DNA from: Candidula unifasciata
Lineage: Eukaryota > Mollusca > Gastropoda > Stylommatophora > Geomitridae
DNA length: 64,000 nt
Direction: 5' to 3'
NCBI GenBank assembly: GCA_905116865.2
Contig: CAJHNH020002001.1
Coordinates: 1 to 64,000, forward strand
In this document: piece by piece, positions 1 to 28,965 of the stretch
Layout: every line of letters begins with the position of its first letter
Position numbering within the stretch: the stretch's first letter is position 1
Program-made: the position numbers and the translations under genes
The notes under the pieces: model-generated
Seen by the model: the letters and a program-made list of their open reading frames with translations, nothing else
Told to the model about the DNA's origin: nothing
Database searches by the model: none

Positions 1-2090
1 CAATAGTTCTGGGGCGAATCAAATAACAAATCTCGTGGATTTACTCTCCGGGATCAATCTCCGCAGTAGCCTCCCGAGAGTTAAACACATTTCAGTGTGT
101 TAGCTGTATGTAATACAGATTCACATTAACCACACGTGAAAAGATTGCCAAAGTTATCTTCACGCTTGTAGTTTCAAAAACATGATAGTTCATTAAATTT
201 CAATGGCAACAACAACATTTAGGTTTTACAACATTGAAACACATGTGCCCGAAAAACATTCATGACACTATCAAATAGGAAATAAAGCAATGTGACAGTG
301 CCCTACGAGAATGAAGAAATGTCCGCCTAGGAGTACTACAAAGTGATGAAGACACACTTGAGCAAAAAGACAGTTAGATCTCTATCATAAAATATAGATT
401 GGAACCTAATTTCAATCTTACCTGGAAAAATGAAACCACGATGCCAAAAGTTCTGTCTCAAGCTTAGGTTAAGCCCAACAGATGGCATGTGCTCGACAGG
501 ATCTCATTTACCAACCTATAGTTCACCCCTTTATAACTTTTATCAAGCTCCTCCTACATTACGCCTAAAATCATTCTCATTAAGGGATATCACAGCTCCT
601 CCCTTGTGGGTGTATATTCCCTGTCAGTCAGTGACTGTACAACAATTGTTTGCATTCCCACGCTCACATTCTACAGGTTCAATTAAGCTGGTCCCAGCTA
701 ATAGGCCTAGTCACACCTCCAGTCTACTTGACCTGTCATCACAATAAAATCCGACTTTGTCAATTCTTCTGCCAACACTTTCCGCTAACTGTGTCAATAG
801 TGACCGTCGGACCTGCCGTCGAGTTAGGTAACCTCAGGGGGAATTAACCACAATTAGCCGGATTTAGCTGCTCCTAAAAGTCTGGCTAGGAGATAAAATA
901 TCTGACACCACAAATGGTGTGCAAATCTCCAGTCAGTAAGTCTGCTTGGTCAGTCTTATCTCTGTACCTTAACACTTAACATCTGGGAAAAAGTTGAAGT
1001 GTTTGATATGACCAACGGTCCAGGAGAATTAAAGGTGTGATGTGGTCGTCATTAAGGATGTATCCAAATCCCTATTTTCCTGTATACTTTTAAAATACAA
1101 AGAAATAAAAGTAGGTTGAGGAAAGACATTCTGGAGTCACCGAGCGTATTGTCACACACTCTAACACATATATCAATCTCTCTTTCCCCCCCCCTCCCAT
1201 CTGCACCCAGACACCAATATTTACTATCAGTACCTCTATTCCCTACGACTCTCAAGCCAGTCCCACACATTCATTGATCTGGGTCAAACACCTCACGCAC
1301 TGCTGACCAAGTCCTGACCTAAATTCTGTCCCCGTTCGTATGCACAAACTTCTGTTGTTAGTTTAAATGGTACACACTTGTAAGGTTATTAGTTTTACCA
1401 GTATGAGTGGGTTATTTAGGGCATAGGCTATTTAGTCTGTACAGAGGACGGTCTAAGTTCGAATCCGCTTCTCTAGCGATCAAGAACGGTCGAACCATGT
1501 GTGATCCCACAGCCGATACTGATCTCTCTACAGCAGTGACCACTTTAACAGACATCATTTTAGGTACTCGTAAACTATAATTAACTTACCCAAGCATAGG
1601 AAAAGTCCTAGGCGTCACAGACCGCCTTTTTAAAATGAATTATACAGGCGTCGATTGACACGTCTGAGTTCCAGGAGAGCCGGCAGAATAATACCGCTAA
1701 ATTTCATTTCAGGCTTTGGTAAGAAATAGTTCCTTGTAAACATGAGCAAGGAGTAAATCGGTTTCTAAGAAACCTCAAATAACTCCAGTAATATTTATCC
1801 AATAGTTGCACATTTGAAAGTGAGGTTAAGTCAAAGCAACTAGAAGATGTAGACATTATAATTTTGTCCGATAAAGGCATATATCGATACAAGGGACTAT
1901 ATACCTTCCCGGACGAGTCCAAGTTTGAATGTTGTCTCGAATACAGGTAAGTCAAGTTACCAGTCTTTAGGACTGATGTGTAATGGCTTATCATTCCACG
2001 ACATATAGCAAAAAGTCCCCACCCCAGATACAGGTAATCCCAAAAAAGTTTTTTTTTAAAGGATGCCGAAACTCAGAGTCTATTGAGGCA
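1..2090. other. no recognisable gene, 5' end of window
   Basis: Only short open frames are present and none resembles a known family. Base composition is mixed, with a C-run near 1187-1197. A tRNA-like promoter motif (gttcgaatcc) near 1459 could be the head of a decayed SINE, but the rest does not fold as a tRNA. I see nothing else I can support here. Confidence 0.5.
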
Positions 2091-2099
2091 GCGCTGAAA

Positions 2100-2840
2100 A
2101 TTATCATCATCATCAGGTCCTTTGCCGAACGTCGCTCTCATCACAGTTTTCCTGAAAGAAACTCGGTCTCTCGCCAGTTCTCACACCCCAGTTACTTTCA
2201 TACTCAAGGAGTCACTTATATCCTGCGCCCATCTTCGTGTCGATCGGCCCCTGCCCCTCCTTCCTGGTACCATGCCTTCTGCTACAATTTTTTTTCAAAT
2301 CCGTAGTGGCGCTTGATATAACCAAAATATTTCAGCTTCCGAAAAAGGATCCTGTTTATTAGCCAATCGTCCTTGATTTTCAGATCTTTCAAGATGTCAC
2401 TATTTCTCCTCTTCTTTGTCCTAGCTATTCTGAGAATCTTTCTATAACATTTCAGCTCAAAAGCCCCTATTCTCTTTCTTAGGGACTAAGAGATATTCCA
2501 CGACTCACATCCGTGTGTAGCCACAGGAAAGATGCATGCTTTCAAAATTCTAATTTTTATCTCTTTGCTGGTGCCATAGACTTTTTAGGCTGTTCAATCT
2601 TTTCATTGCTGTGGCCATCCTCCTTTTAATTTATGCCAAACAGTCTCCATTGCTGTTTATTATAGAGCCTAGGTATTCAAAGTTTGTGACATTTTCAATT
2701 TCTTCATCATTTATTGTTATGTTTGGGTGACAGCCAGTTTTATCTGTGGACACCATTTTCTTTAAATTCAAGAATAGATTTTGATCTTCACTTAAAAAGT
2801 TATAGCCTTTATAAATAAGGGTGTCAGTAGTGCGAACCAC
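2100..2840 (-). pseudogene. LINE reverse-transcriptase C-terminal relic
   Basis: Read on the minus strand, this gives a non-LTR retrotransposon ORF2 tail with stops and frame breaks. The segment at about 2690-2780 reads [14 protein letters not shown], the YLGS.I...G motif found just after the polymerase core of many LINEs. Weak similarity continues to a CAT/ATG-repeat end near 2105, which looks like an (ATG)n 3' tail. The copy is dead and 5'-truncated. Confidence 0.65.
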
Positions 2841-3176
2841 TGCTTACCGCAAAGAAGATGGCGTCATATTGGGTACACCCTGGGAAGAAGCGAGCAGAAA
2901 ATGGAAAACAGGCGCTGAAATAGGAAACCGATAGGTTAAAGATATGAGAACCTTTAAGAGAAACCATTACAACCCTAAATAAACGTTTATGAGAGGGGAT
3001 AAAGATTCTGGACTGGATTCCACCACTGACATCGTAATAACTACACAAGGTAGAACGAAATGGAGGACTGGACTGTGAGCATTATTTGACATATAATGAC
3101 ACAACATGACGATGATGACGATATTTCCTATCTTGTCTAAGTAAATTAATACAATTTATATTTTCAATTACATCAA

Positions 3177-3247
3177 GCGCCGCTGGTGTAGTGGTATCAT
3201 GCAAGATTCCCATTCTTGCGACCCGGGTTCGATTCCCGGGCGGCGCA
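3177..3247 (+). tRNA. tRNA-Gly (CCC)
   Basis: A 71-nt cloverleaf. The 7-bp acceptor pairs gcgccgc with gcggcgc, followed by discriminator A at 3247. The D arm carries the A box (tggtgtagtggta). The anticodon stem caaga/tcttg closes the loop ttcccat, giving anticodon CCC. The T arm carries the B box (gggttcgattccc). No intron. A T5 run at 3252-3256 fits a Pol III terminator. The sequence matches the conserved animal tRNA-Gly(CCC) as I know it, so it is probably functional. Confidence 0.97.
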
Positions 3248-3251
3248 TATC

Positions 3252-3256
3252 TTTTT
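3252..3256 (+). terminator. Pol III T-run terminator of tRNA-Gly
   Basis: Five consecutive T residues begin 5 nt after the tRNA 3' end, the usual RNA polymerase III stop. Confidence 0.7.
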
Positions 3257-3313
3257 ATTTTTAAATATAGTTAGTGTGTAGTTTTTTCCCTAAGATATAA
3301 AAAGAAAAAAAAA

Positions 3314-3350
3314 GCTGCGCCACCCAGGATACCACTACACCAGCGGTGCT
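3314..3350 (-). pseudogene. inverted, internally deleted tRNA-Gly copy
   Basis: On the minus strand this begins gcaccgctggtgtagtggta, the first 20 nt of the tRNA at 3177 with one change. It then jumps to ctgggtggcgca, matching the tRNA 3' end with one change. The anticodon arm and most of the T arm are missing. It lies about 70 bp downstream of the intact tRNA in opposite orientation. Both copies share flanking tcaag just outside the acceptor, so a stretch larger than the tRNA was copied. It keeps an A box but no complete B box. Confidence 0.85.
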
Positions 3351-3484
3351 GCTTGACATTTAAGAGAACGATAAGTCCAGGTCAGTCGTGGTTGCTGTAG
3401 CCCAGTAACCATCATGTTTGCCTTCGAAAGTTTAGAGATTAGTGATGTTTCCTTTCCCTATCTTCTCCTGTTTTTCTTTTTTAC

Positions 3485-3586
3485 GTTCACATGCTGTAAA
3501 TTTCGGCGGGAAGTTCTGGTTGTTCCTCCACTTCTAAACTTTGGTCTTTCCAGAACTTCCGTTTCCCCATGTATGGAGTAAGGGGG
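3485..3586 (-). repeat. SINE1 fragment
   Basis: Part of the commonest interspersed family in this window, here called SINE1: about 290 bp ending in a gaagaagaag tail. Only the 3' third is left (rc of tttacagcatgtgaacgt and the agaagtgg block). It stops where the MITE at 3587 begins. Confidence 0.65.
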
Positions 3587-3783
3587 CAGTGGTTCTCAAC
3601 CTGTGGGTGCCGACGTTTTGTTTGGTCGAACAACCCTTTCACAGGGGTCGCCTAAGACCATCGAAAAATACACATTCACTGAAGTTATGAAGAAGCAACG
3701 AAAATAATTTTATTGTTGGATGTCCCAACAACACGAGGAACTGTATTAAAGGGTCGCGGCATTGGGTAGATTGAGAACCACTA
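3587..3783. mobile_element. hAT-type MITE (cagtggttctcaacc ends)
   Basis: Terminal inverted repeats cagtggttctcaa and ttgagaaccact bound about 197 bp. Internal ggtcgcggc / gggtcgcc motifs next to the ends are typical of a widespread non-autonomous hAT family. No coding capacity. An 8-bp target duplication is not visible. Confidence 0.75.
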
Positions 3784-4000
3784 GTCTAGCAGATATGCCG
3801 TATTCGATGGTGTGAAAGGGTTCTATACAAGTCAACAGGGAAAGTTCACTCGCTGGCCTATTTAAACTGCTGCGTATACTAAAATCGATGAAGAGAATTA
3901 AAACTGCAAAAAACCCGCCCAATTGTGTCAGACAATTTCGCTGCAGTTATGGTCAGTACCATTATCATCATCATCGTGTGACCTGTCAATAAGATTAGGC

Positions 4001-4200
4001 CAGTGGCTCTCAACCTTCTTTATGACGCAGCCCTTTAATGTAGTTCTCATGTTGTGGCGATCCCCAATCATACAATTATTTTCGTTACTACTTCATAATT
4101 TTAATGATTATGTGTTTTTCGATGGTCTTCTGCGACCTACGTAAAAAGGTCGTTCGACCCAAAAAAAAAAGGGTCGCGACTGACAGGTTGAGAACCGCTT
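4001..4200. mobile_element. hAT-type MITE, second copy
   Basis: Same family as 3587-3783: starts cagtggctctcaacc, ends ggttgagaaccgctt. It carries gggtcgcgac near the right end and an internal A-run. No coding capacity. Confidence 0.75.
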
Positions 4201-4285
4201 TGCTAGACATGTATATCTTTAGACCAGGCAGAACTCGATGGTGTTTGGGGGTCAAAATTACAATGATAGATTTTACTTATATGAA

Positions 4286-4515
4286 CTCCCCGTGTAGGTT
4301 CCCAAAAATAAGAACTGACCTACTGCCCGACCCCTAACAAGCATGTCGTAAAAGGCAACTGATTAAGTATGTTTCCTGATAGGCAAAGAACCAACAGTGT
4401 GTATCTAAATAGATCAGAACTGTAAAATGCATGTGCACGCAAAATTCATGTTCTGAAAACAACGCCACAATTTAGAAGTGGAAGAAAAACCAAAATTTTC
4501 CACCAGAGTTCACAA
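4286..4515 (+). repeat. SINE1 copy
   Basis: Starts ccccgtgtaggttccc, contains caagcatgtcgtaaaaggca and aaagaaccaacagtgtg, and ends near the caccagagttcacaa block without the gaagaag tail. Divergent copy. Confidence 0.7.
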
Positions 4516-4884
4516 TTAACAAACGTCAAAAACAAGTAAAAAAAAAAAAAAACTTACCAGAACATTTCTGGGTACTTACTTTTTTAAAATACTCGATTGA
4601 CCTGTGTACCCTTTTCTATTACGAATATTCGAACCCAAGACATTCATGTCAACATACAAGCGTATAATCACTGTGCTACAGCGACGGCCCTAGTTAACAA
4701 GGGCTGTGCACTATCCGAGACTTTTTTGACATTTGAAACGCTTTCATCGTGCAAGGGCCTGGTTCTGTTACAAATGAGGAAGTTCATCACATTTAGACTT
4801 GTCGAACTATGGTCTAGTATTTGTCGGGGGGGGGGGGGGGGGGGAATTATACTACACAACTCTTTCCACGCTTTTTATAGAAGA

Positions 4885-5115
4885 GCAGGGTAACGGGGTT
4901 AGGTTGGTTCACCGCCTTCTCCAATAAGGCAGACGTGGTTAGTGCCTTGTGGGAGAGCGTGTACAGTTCGGAGGAGCAGATGGATCACCAAAGTCTGGTG
5001 AGATTGATGCAGGGGGGAAGGACGAAAGGTTCTGGCAGATGCTCGAGGCTCAAAGGAAAAAACAGCATGTTCATACCAGCACTGTGCTACTAGTGTCAGA
5101 CTCTGACATTATCAA
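4885..5115 (+). pseudogene. RNase-H-tailed retroelement, 3' fragment
   Basis: Nearly identical to 46550-46700: aaggcagacgtggttagtgc continues through the gagattgatgcagggggg block. It encodes the region after the RNase H domain of a non-LTR element (see 45965-46803). 5'-truncated and interrupted; no intact frame. Confidence 0.75.
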
Positions 5116-5287
5116 AGGCTAACCTACGTAAAATTAATACCTGTGAAAAGAGACCCCTGAGAAAAGCAGCCAACTTAAGGAGCAGTGGGTCTATTCTTCC
5201 TGGGATCTCATGTTGTTATCTCAGTGACTGAAAAATCTGCTGAATGCTTTGGTTTAAACAACGGTTTAGCATAATAATGCAAGGTAA

Positions 5288-5400
5288 ATAACCCATAAGT
5301 GCTCCGTTCGACTTCTAACTCAAGCCTGAGTCCGAAGAATCTCAGTCCATGCACGAACTCCGTAGCGCAGGCGAGGGTCCTGAACTACTTTAAGTAGGTT
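5288..5400 (+). repeat. unclassified dispersed repeat, copy A
   Basis: The block starting taacccataagtgctccgtt recurs at 51409-51490 with only scattered changes. Neither copy has terminal repeats or coding capacity that I can see. Probably part of an unrecognised dispersed element. Confidence 0.6.
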
Positions 5401-6340
5401 TTTAAGTCAAAATTTTGCCTGGGCAACGCCATAAGGCTACTCTTTCGGATTTCCAACTGCCAAGAAATGTTTTTACGTGCACAACAATACACAGTCTTAC
5501 TATCCCAGAGACCAGAGTAAAGTTACCTTAAATAATGACTTGATGTTCCTAATCGTTATAATAATAATTCCCCGAATTGCCCTTTTCTGCGAATTGCAGT
5601 TTAGATGTTGTAGTTCCGCCTGCTTGGAAGCAGAAAGTAATGCCCGCACGGTGATTGGACAAGGAGACAGGGGAAGTCAACTGACAAGGCGCATATGAAA
5701 ATGAATGTTTACGTTTTTTCCCAATGTAGGCTGGTGAGTAAACTAAGATCGTTACGTGATGGCATGAAATTATTGCATGTAGACTAGCACTTGATAAACA
5801 TTCTGGTAGCGCAGCTCAGTTTGCAAATGCTCGATTCTTTGAATTTGGAGCAAGAAAGTTCTAATTCAGGACCTAATGGAACGATGAAGTGAGAGAGAAT
5901 TGAGTATGGTAGGGTAGGAAAATACTTAAAACTTAAAATAGGTATACTATTAATTAAATAAGTATTAATAATCTCTTGTTTCTGACTGCTAATCAAGGCA
6001 TTTGGGTTCAGATGTTTTCAACCACTTACCATTTTGCTTTGGCAAAGAAGATTAAGAATGTATGATAGTAAACATTAATGATTTGACAGTTTCGAAATTT
6101 GCAAAATTTCCACTTAATTGCGGAATTTGGCAGGAGATTGACAACTAGTTATTACTATATTAGCATTGTTTGGGTATTTATGACGTGTGCAGTAATTAAA
6201 TTGCATAAATATATCAATTTCAATTTTAGACGAGGGTTTGGTACAGACGTCAACAGTGCATCATCCACACATGTGACAAATTTTTGTCTTTGTCCGTAGC
6301 AGAGATTTTCTGTTAATAATTTATTTCAGTGTCTATTAAT
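5401..6340. other. no recognisable feature
   Basis: AT-rich sequence with short open frames only. I see no splice-bounded conserved exon, RNA gene or repeat family here. Confidence 0.4.
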
Positions 6341-6352
6341 TCACATGAAAAG

Positions 6353-6645
6353 CTCCCCGTGTGGGTTCTGGGGCCCTTATTGTAGGGAAAACAAGAATAG
6401 ACCCACTGCCTACCCAAAAGCATGTCGCAAGAGTCGACTAATTGGGAGCTTCCTTTGAAGTCGGAGTGCATCTGCCTGAGAGGCAAGGAGCCAACAGTCT
6501 GCACACAAATGTGTCAGATCTGACAAATGGATGCACACACAACACTCAGGTTCTGGAACAGGACTGCAGTCCAGAAGTGGACGAACAACCAGAACTTTCC
6601 ACCAGAGTTTGCAGCTGGTGAACACGAAGAAGAAGAAGACATGAA
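6353..6645 (+). repeat. SINE1, near full length
   Basis: Runs from ccccgtgtgggttctggggc through catgtcgcaagagtcgacta and the gagaggcaaggagccaacag block to a gaagaagaagac tail. One of the best full-length references for the family. Neither end resembles a tRNA, so the origin of the head is unknown. Confidence 0.85.
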
Positions 6646-7324
6646 AAGCTCAGTTAAAAAATAAATGCAGGAAAATGCTAATCCTGGGTAAATCTGATCC
6701 CCATTGATTATATAAATATGTTAATGAATATGTAAATATGTTAATGAATATTCACAGACACATTTCAATAGACTGGTTACTTTTGGAATCATGAAGGTTG
6801 GCTGCAATGGATCTCTTAAAATTTGTTCCCCTCTTATATAGGCTGTACACCCGCTGAGGCCGCTGTTTGTCCATGTCTTGATGGTATCAAACATTTGTGC
6901 CACTGTTTCCACTTACTCCTTTGTCTTAAATTTTCCCCTTTAATATAGTTGTCATAGTATGTTAGTTACATCTTTTTATATGGCCAAACACATATCAACC
7001 GAGCTTTCAGGCAAGCCTGCTACATAGTTTGCAAGGTTTATGTTTAGAAATAATATTGTTATAAACACAATCTGTAATTTTTGTGTTTCTTTGTAAATTA
7101 TTTTTATTTCAATTGACTAAAATCGTTTGGTAATTTAATTCTTATTTTTGTCATTGCTTGATTTTTCAGTTTTAGTTGATGAGTTTTTCAGCACAGTAGT
7201 AAATGGAAATGCTAAAGTCAGGTTCCTCAGTGGTGTTATTGCTGAAACTTTGATTGCTGTACGATGTCTGTGCCCTGTGGAGTAACCCAGTGATCGGTGC
7301 TGTCACTCCAAGTGAGGCAAAGGT

Positions 7325-7625
7325 AACACTTCATCATCATCATCAGGTCCGACTGGCGTGGGCGATCATGCCTCTCCACAATCTGCGATCTCCTGCAGCA
7401 TGTATCACTTTGTGTGCTGACACACCTCCATCCCGTGCAACAAGACTGTCAAGAATCTTCTCTCGTTGTCTTCCTCTATCCCTCCTTCCACAGATCTTTC
7501 CAGTGGTCACAACATGTTCTATTTTCCCTCTTCTCATAACATGGCCGAAAAATGATGACTGTCTCCTTCTGATGTCTGTGATAAGTTGTCTTTGGGCTTC
7601 GGCCTCTTTAAACACTTCATACATA
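7325..7625 (-). pseudogene. LINE ORF2 C-terminal fragment
   Basis: The minus strand is open for 93 codons and reads as a LINE ORF2 tail: EAQRQLITDIRRRQSSFFGH then VMRRGKIEHVVTTGKICGRR. The same protein region is encoded at 55100-55400. It ends in an (ATG)n-like tail on the minus strand (cat repeats at 7332-7343). Heavily 5'-truncated. Confidence 0.8.
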
Positions 7626-7734
7626 CAGGAAAATGTTGACTAGCTTTTGTTCATAAATGTAATCCTCACAGAAGATTTGCACCTGTTTTGGAATACTTGC
7701 ATAAATATAATTAGATTTTGATTACTTATGACCC

Positions 7735-8239
7735 CTGTATGGGTTTTGGGGCTTCATTTTGGAAGCAAAAAAATTAGACCCAATGCACTTTGACAAGCAT
7801 GTCATAAAAGGTGACCGGTGAAGGGTTTGCTTCTTCCTTCTTCTTCGCGTTCACCAGCTGTAAACTCTGGCGGAAGGTTCTGGTTGCTCGTCCACTTCTG
7901 AACTGCAGTCCTGCTCCAGAACCTGAGTGTTGCGTGTGCATCAGTTTTACAGATTTCATTCTCTTGAATACAGACTGTTGGTTCCTTGCCTCTCCAGCAG
8001 ATGCACTCCGACTTCAAAGGAAGCTTCCCAAGTAGTCGACTCTTATGACATGCCTTTGTGGAGGCAGTGGGTCTATTCTTGTTTTCCCCAAAATGGGGCC
8101 CCGGAGCCCACACGGGGGAAAGGGTTTGCTGAAATTGGATGTGTTGGTTCGAAAGGCACGTATATCACACCCTAGCTGTGAACCACAATACAAAATACCA
8201 ACCACCCTTTTAAGGGCAGAAGAAGAGAATTATTTATGA
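7735..8239 (+). repeat. SINE1-related element with alternative tail, split by a SINE1
   Basis: The outer element starts with a SINE1-like head (7738-7820) and resumes at 8120 with a different tail containing ccctagctgtgaaccaca and an aggg-agaagaag end. This tail variant also occurs near 20055, 26770, 40560 and 61470. A SINE1 in the opposite orientation is inserted between (7832-8119). Confidence 0.7.
7832..8119 (-). repeat. SINE1 full-length insertion with 11-bp TSD
   Basis: The duplicated host sequence aagggtttgct occurs at 7821-7831 and 8120-8130 and brackets exactly 288 bp of SINE1. This fixes both ends of the family. The 5' end is the ccccgtgtggg side and the 3' end is the gaagaagaag side. 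An 11-bp duplication and a simple-repeat tail fit LINE-driven retroposition. Confidence 0.88.
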
Positions 8240-8426
8240 AAACATAATAGTCTCACTTTGGGCGCATCGATACAGTCATGAACAATAACTGCAACACAAT
8301 TGTATCCCTATAGTAAACAACATGGGCTAACATAAACAAGTTAAACATACAACATCTATTCATACAGCTGAAACACTGACTAAAGAGCCAACTAATGCTA
8401 TAGTTGGTTTGAGACATTCTGTAAAG

Positions 8427-8605
8427 CAGGGCTATTCAACTACTGCCAGCGAGCCAAATTTGGGCCGAAGAAGCCTAGCAGATGGCCCACGGATCACTGC
8501 CAATTATATTGTAATAATTATCTTTCTATGCTGGGGCTGTTGCCCATGATAATCGCCAGTTTCAAAAGTTTGGCCTTTGAGTAAACCTGATTGTATAGCC
8601 TTATA
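8427..8605. mobile_element. hAT-type MITE (cagggctattcaac family)
   Basis: The left end cagggctattcaacta matches the element at 37698-37850. Internal ggcccacggatcactgcca is shared with it. The right end near 8600 is decayed. A second block with ggccagcggatcactgacca at 8685-8705 shows that family sequence also lies just upstream of the PP1 start codon. Confidence 0.65.
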
Positions 8606-8737
8606 GGATAAGCAAGTAACTTTAACAAAAAAATTAGAACACACTTCCTTTTTTTTTAATATTCAGAGGCATCTGGCAAGTGGTGGCCAGCGGATCACTG
8701 ACCAGGAAAACACAGAGACTTGATAGCAGTTTTCGTC

Positions 8738-26953
<18,216 letters not shown>

Positions 26954-27134
26954 GGTTGAATATCAAGTCATAGATGTTCTGAAGTAACAGACTGCTCACT
27001 CATGAAGTTCCAGCAAATATGTCATTTTAGTAGTTCGGCATCGTACCACACTGCATGTTTTTCTTGGAGAATTTCTACAGGCGTTTAGTTTACAGGACTT
27101 GTAGACATCTGACTCTTTCTGTTGTCTGTGGGGC

Positions 27135-27870
27135 TGGGGGCTGTTATATCAATGTTTTGTAGCAAACTGTAGTCCCGTGTGATGGCAGATTTTGTTTGTA
27201 GGATAGAGCTGTTATAGCATGTTCCATAACCAGCTCTAATCAGATGTAATGGAGAGTTGACAAATTTTGTTTGTAGGGAAGAACTGTTGTAACATGTTCT
27301 GTAGCTAACTTTAGGTCACTGCAATGGAAAAGTGACAGATGTTTTTGAGAAAATGAAATGTTATAGCATTGTTCCATACTCAGATATGATAATAATGTGT
27401 CTAATAGGGTAGGAGCTGTTATAACGTTCCGTTTTAATCAAAGTTTATGTGAAGAAAGGTGACATTTTATTTTTAGTGGTAGGAACCATTACACCAATTT
27501 CTGTAGCCAGTTTTAGAACAGTGCAGTGATAATGTGACACATTTTGGTTGGACTGTTATAACATGTTCTTTAGCCAGCTTTAGGTCAGTGCCATGAAAAC
27601 GTTCCATTTTTATTTTGGTTGGACTGTTATAACGTTGTGTAACCCAACTTTATTTGTGCCATAAAAATGTGCCATATATTGGTTGGACTGTTATAACATA
27701 TTCTTTAGCCAACTTTAGGTCAATGTAATTAAAATGTGATACATTTTCATTGAACTGTTATAATATGTTCTTTAGCCAACTTTAGACCAGTTCCATGAAA
27801 ATGAGCCCTATTTTGGTTGTAAGATTATACAGTGTGCTCTGTAGCTAACATGTGTTCAATCCAGTGGAGA
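27135..27870 (+). repeat. degenerate 64-72 bp tandem repeat in PP1 3'UTR
   Basis: About ten units carrying ggactgttataacatgttct and agccaactttaggtca. Clear unit starts at 27546, 27617, 27681 and 27748. Diverged and so older than the other arrays. Confidence 0.8.
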
Positions 27871-28019
27871 GGTAATAGTTTACCAATAGCTAATTATTTA
27901 CTTACTATTTGCTTTATGTTATCTATAGAATAATTTCTAAGACCAGTCATTTTGCTGCAGCTTGTTGTGAGTAGTCTTTACTTTGAATCTCTGCTTGGTG
28001 TACATTTTGTTTTACTAAA

Positions 28020-28440
28020 CCTGTCTTTGTGATAGTTGTTTTCATAAAAGCCACGTCTGGTCCTCAGAACCATGCATTGCCAATGTCTGCATTTCATTTT
28101 TCTCCTGAAAATTGTATAAATAGTTACACATTTTTAAAATTCATGATATTTTTTTACATGCATAAGTTTTATTTTACTAAACCTATCTTTGAAAAATGTT
28201 TTTATAATTGGCAAGTATGGTCCTCAAAACAAATTCAGAACCACGCATTTTCCTTTTTTTTTTTTTACTTCATCATTCTCCTGTAAATGTTTAAATAGTT
28301 ACACATTTCAAACAGTCACAGTATTTTCACATTTTAAAATTGTATTTGAATTAACCTGTCTTTGTGAATGTTTTCATAATTGCCAAGTATGGTATGAGCA
28401 GATTCAGAACCACTTTATTATTCTCCTGTAAATTGTTTAA
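28020..28440 (+). repeat. about 165-bp tandem repeat in PP1 3'UTR, 3 copies
   Basis: Units start cctgtctttgtga at about 28020, 28182 and 28353, each followed by an ataattgccaagtatgg-type block and an atagttacacattt-type end. Confidence 0.8.
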
Positions 28441-28591
28441 ATAGTTACTAATGATACAGTCATGCTATTTTCACATTTGCTTATTTTTTTTAAATATTAT
28501 AAATAGCCCGCCATTCCTCTGTGATATATTTGTTGGTGATCTGTGTTTATTTATTTTGTGGATTGCAAATTTTGGGTACTCAAAATGATCA

Positions 28592-28597
28592 AATAAA
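28592..28597 (+). promoter_or_regulatory. polyadenylation signal AATAAA
   Basis: Canonical hexamer about 1.64 kb after the PP1 stop codon, followed by the T/G-rich tgtgttgtttgagactgtta, a plausible downstream element. Confidence 0.65.
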
Positions 28598-28717
28598 ATG
28601 TGTTGTTTGAGACTGTTATCTGCACTTAATTAAGGCTGGTGGGCAGGCACCAGTTTGAATGTGTGATATAAAGAATAGAAGCCAGGGCAAAAGGGAGGGA
28701 AGAATGACTTGGATGAG

Positions 28718-28965
28718 TTCTTTTTCTTCGTGTTCGCCGGCAGAAAGTTCTGGGTGTTCCTCCACCTCTGGACATTAATCTTGTTCCAGAACCTGAGTGT
28801 TGCGTGCACGTCCGTTTTACGGAACTGTCTCATTTGTATGTAGACTTGGTTTCTTGTCTCAGGCAGACGCACTCTGACCTCAAAGGAAGCCTCCAGTCAG
28901 TTGTCTCTTACGACATTCTTGCTGGGGAGACAGTGGGTTTATGTTTGTTTTTTCCTCAATGGTGG
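28718..28965 (-). repeat. SINE1 copy, minus orientation
   Basis: From tctttttcttcgtgttcgcc through cctgagtgttgcgtgcacgt to the gctggggagacagtgggttt block. Just downstream of the PP1 gene. Confidence 0.8.

Larger units (their letters stand above)
26954..28610 (+). other. PP1 3' untranslated region
   Basis: No further exon follows the stop. The first convincing polyadenylation signal is AATAAA at 28592-28597, giving a 3'UTR of about 1.65 kb. It is filled by two degenerate tandem repeats (27135-27870 and 28020-28440). Confidence 0.7.

Noticed and set aside
7811..8035. Small cysteine-rich protein (FTSCKLWRKVLVARPLL...)
   Set aside because: The same peptide appears wherever SINE1 occurs (6410-6625 and 23668-23916 on the minus strand). 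It is a translation of the repeat.
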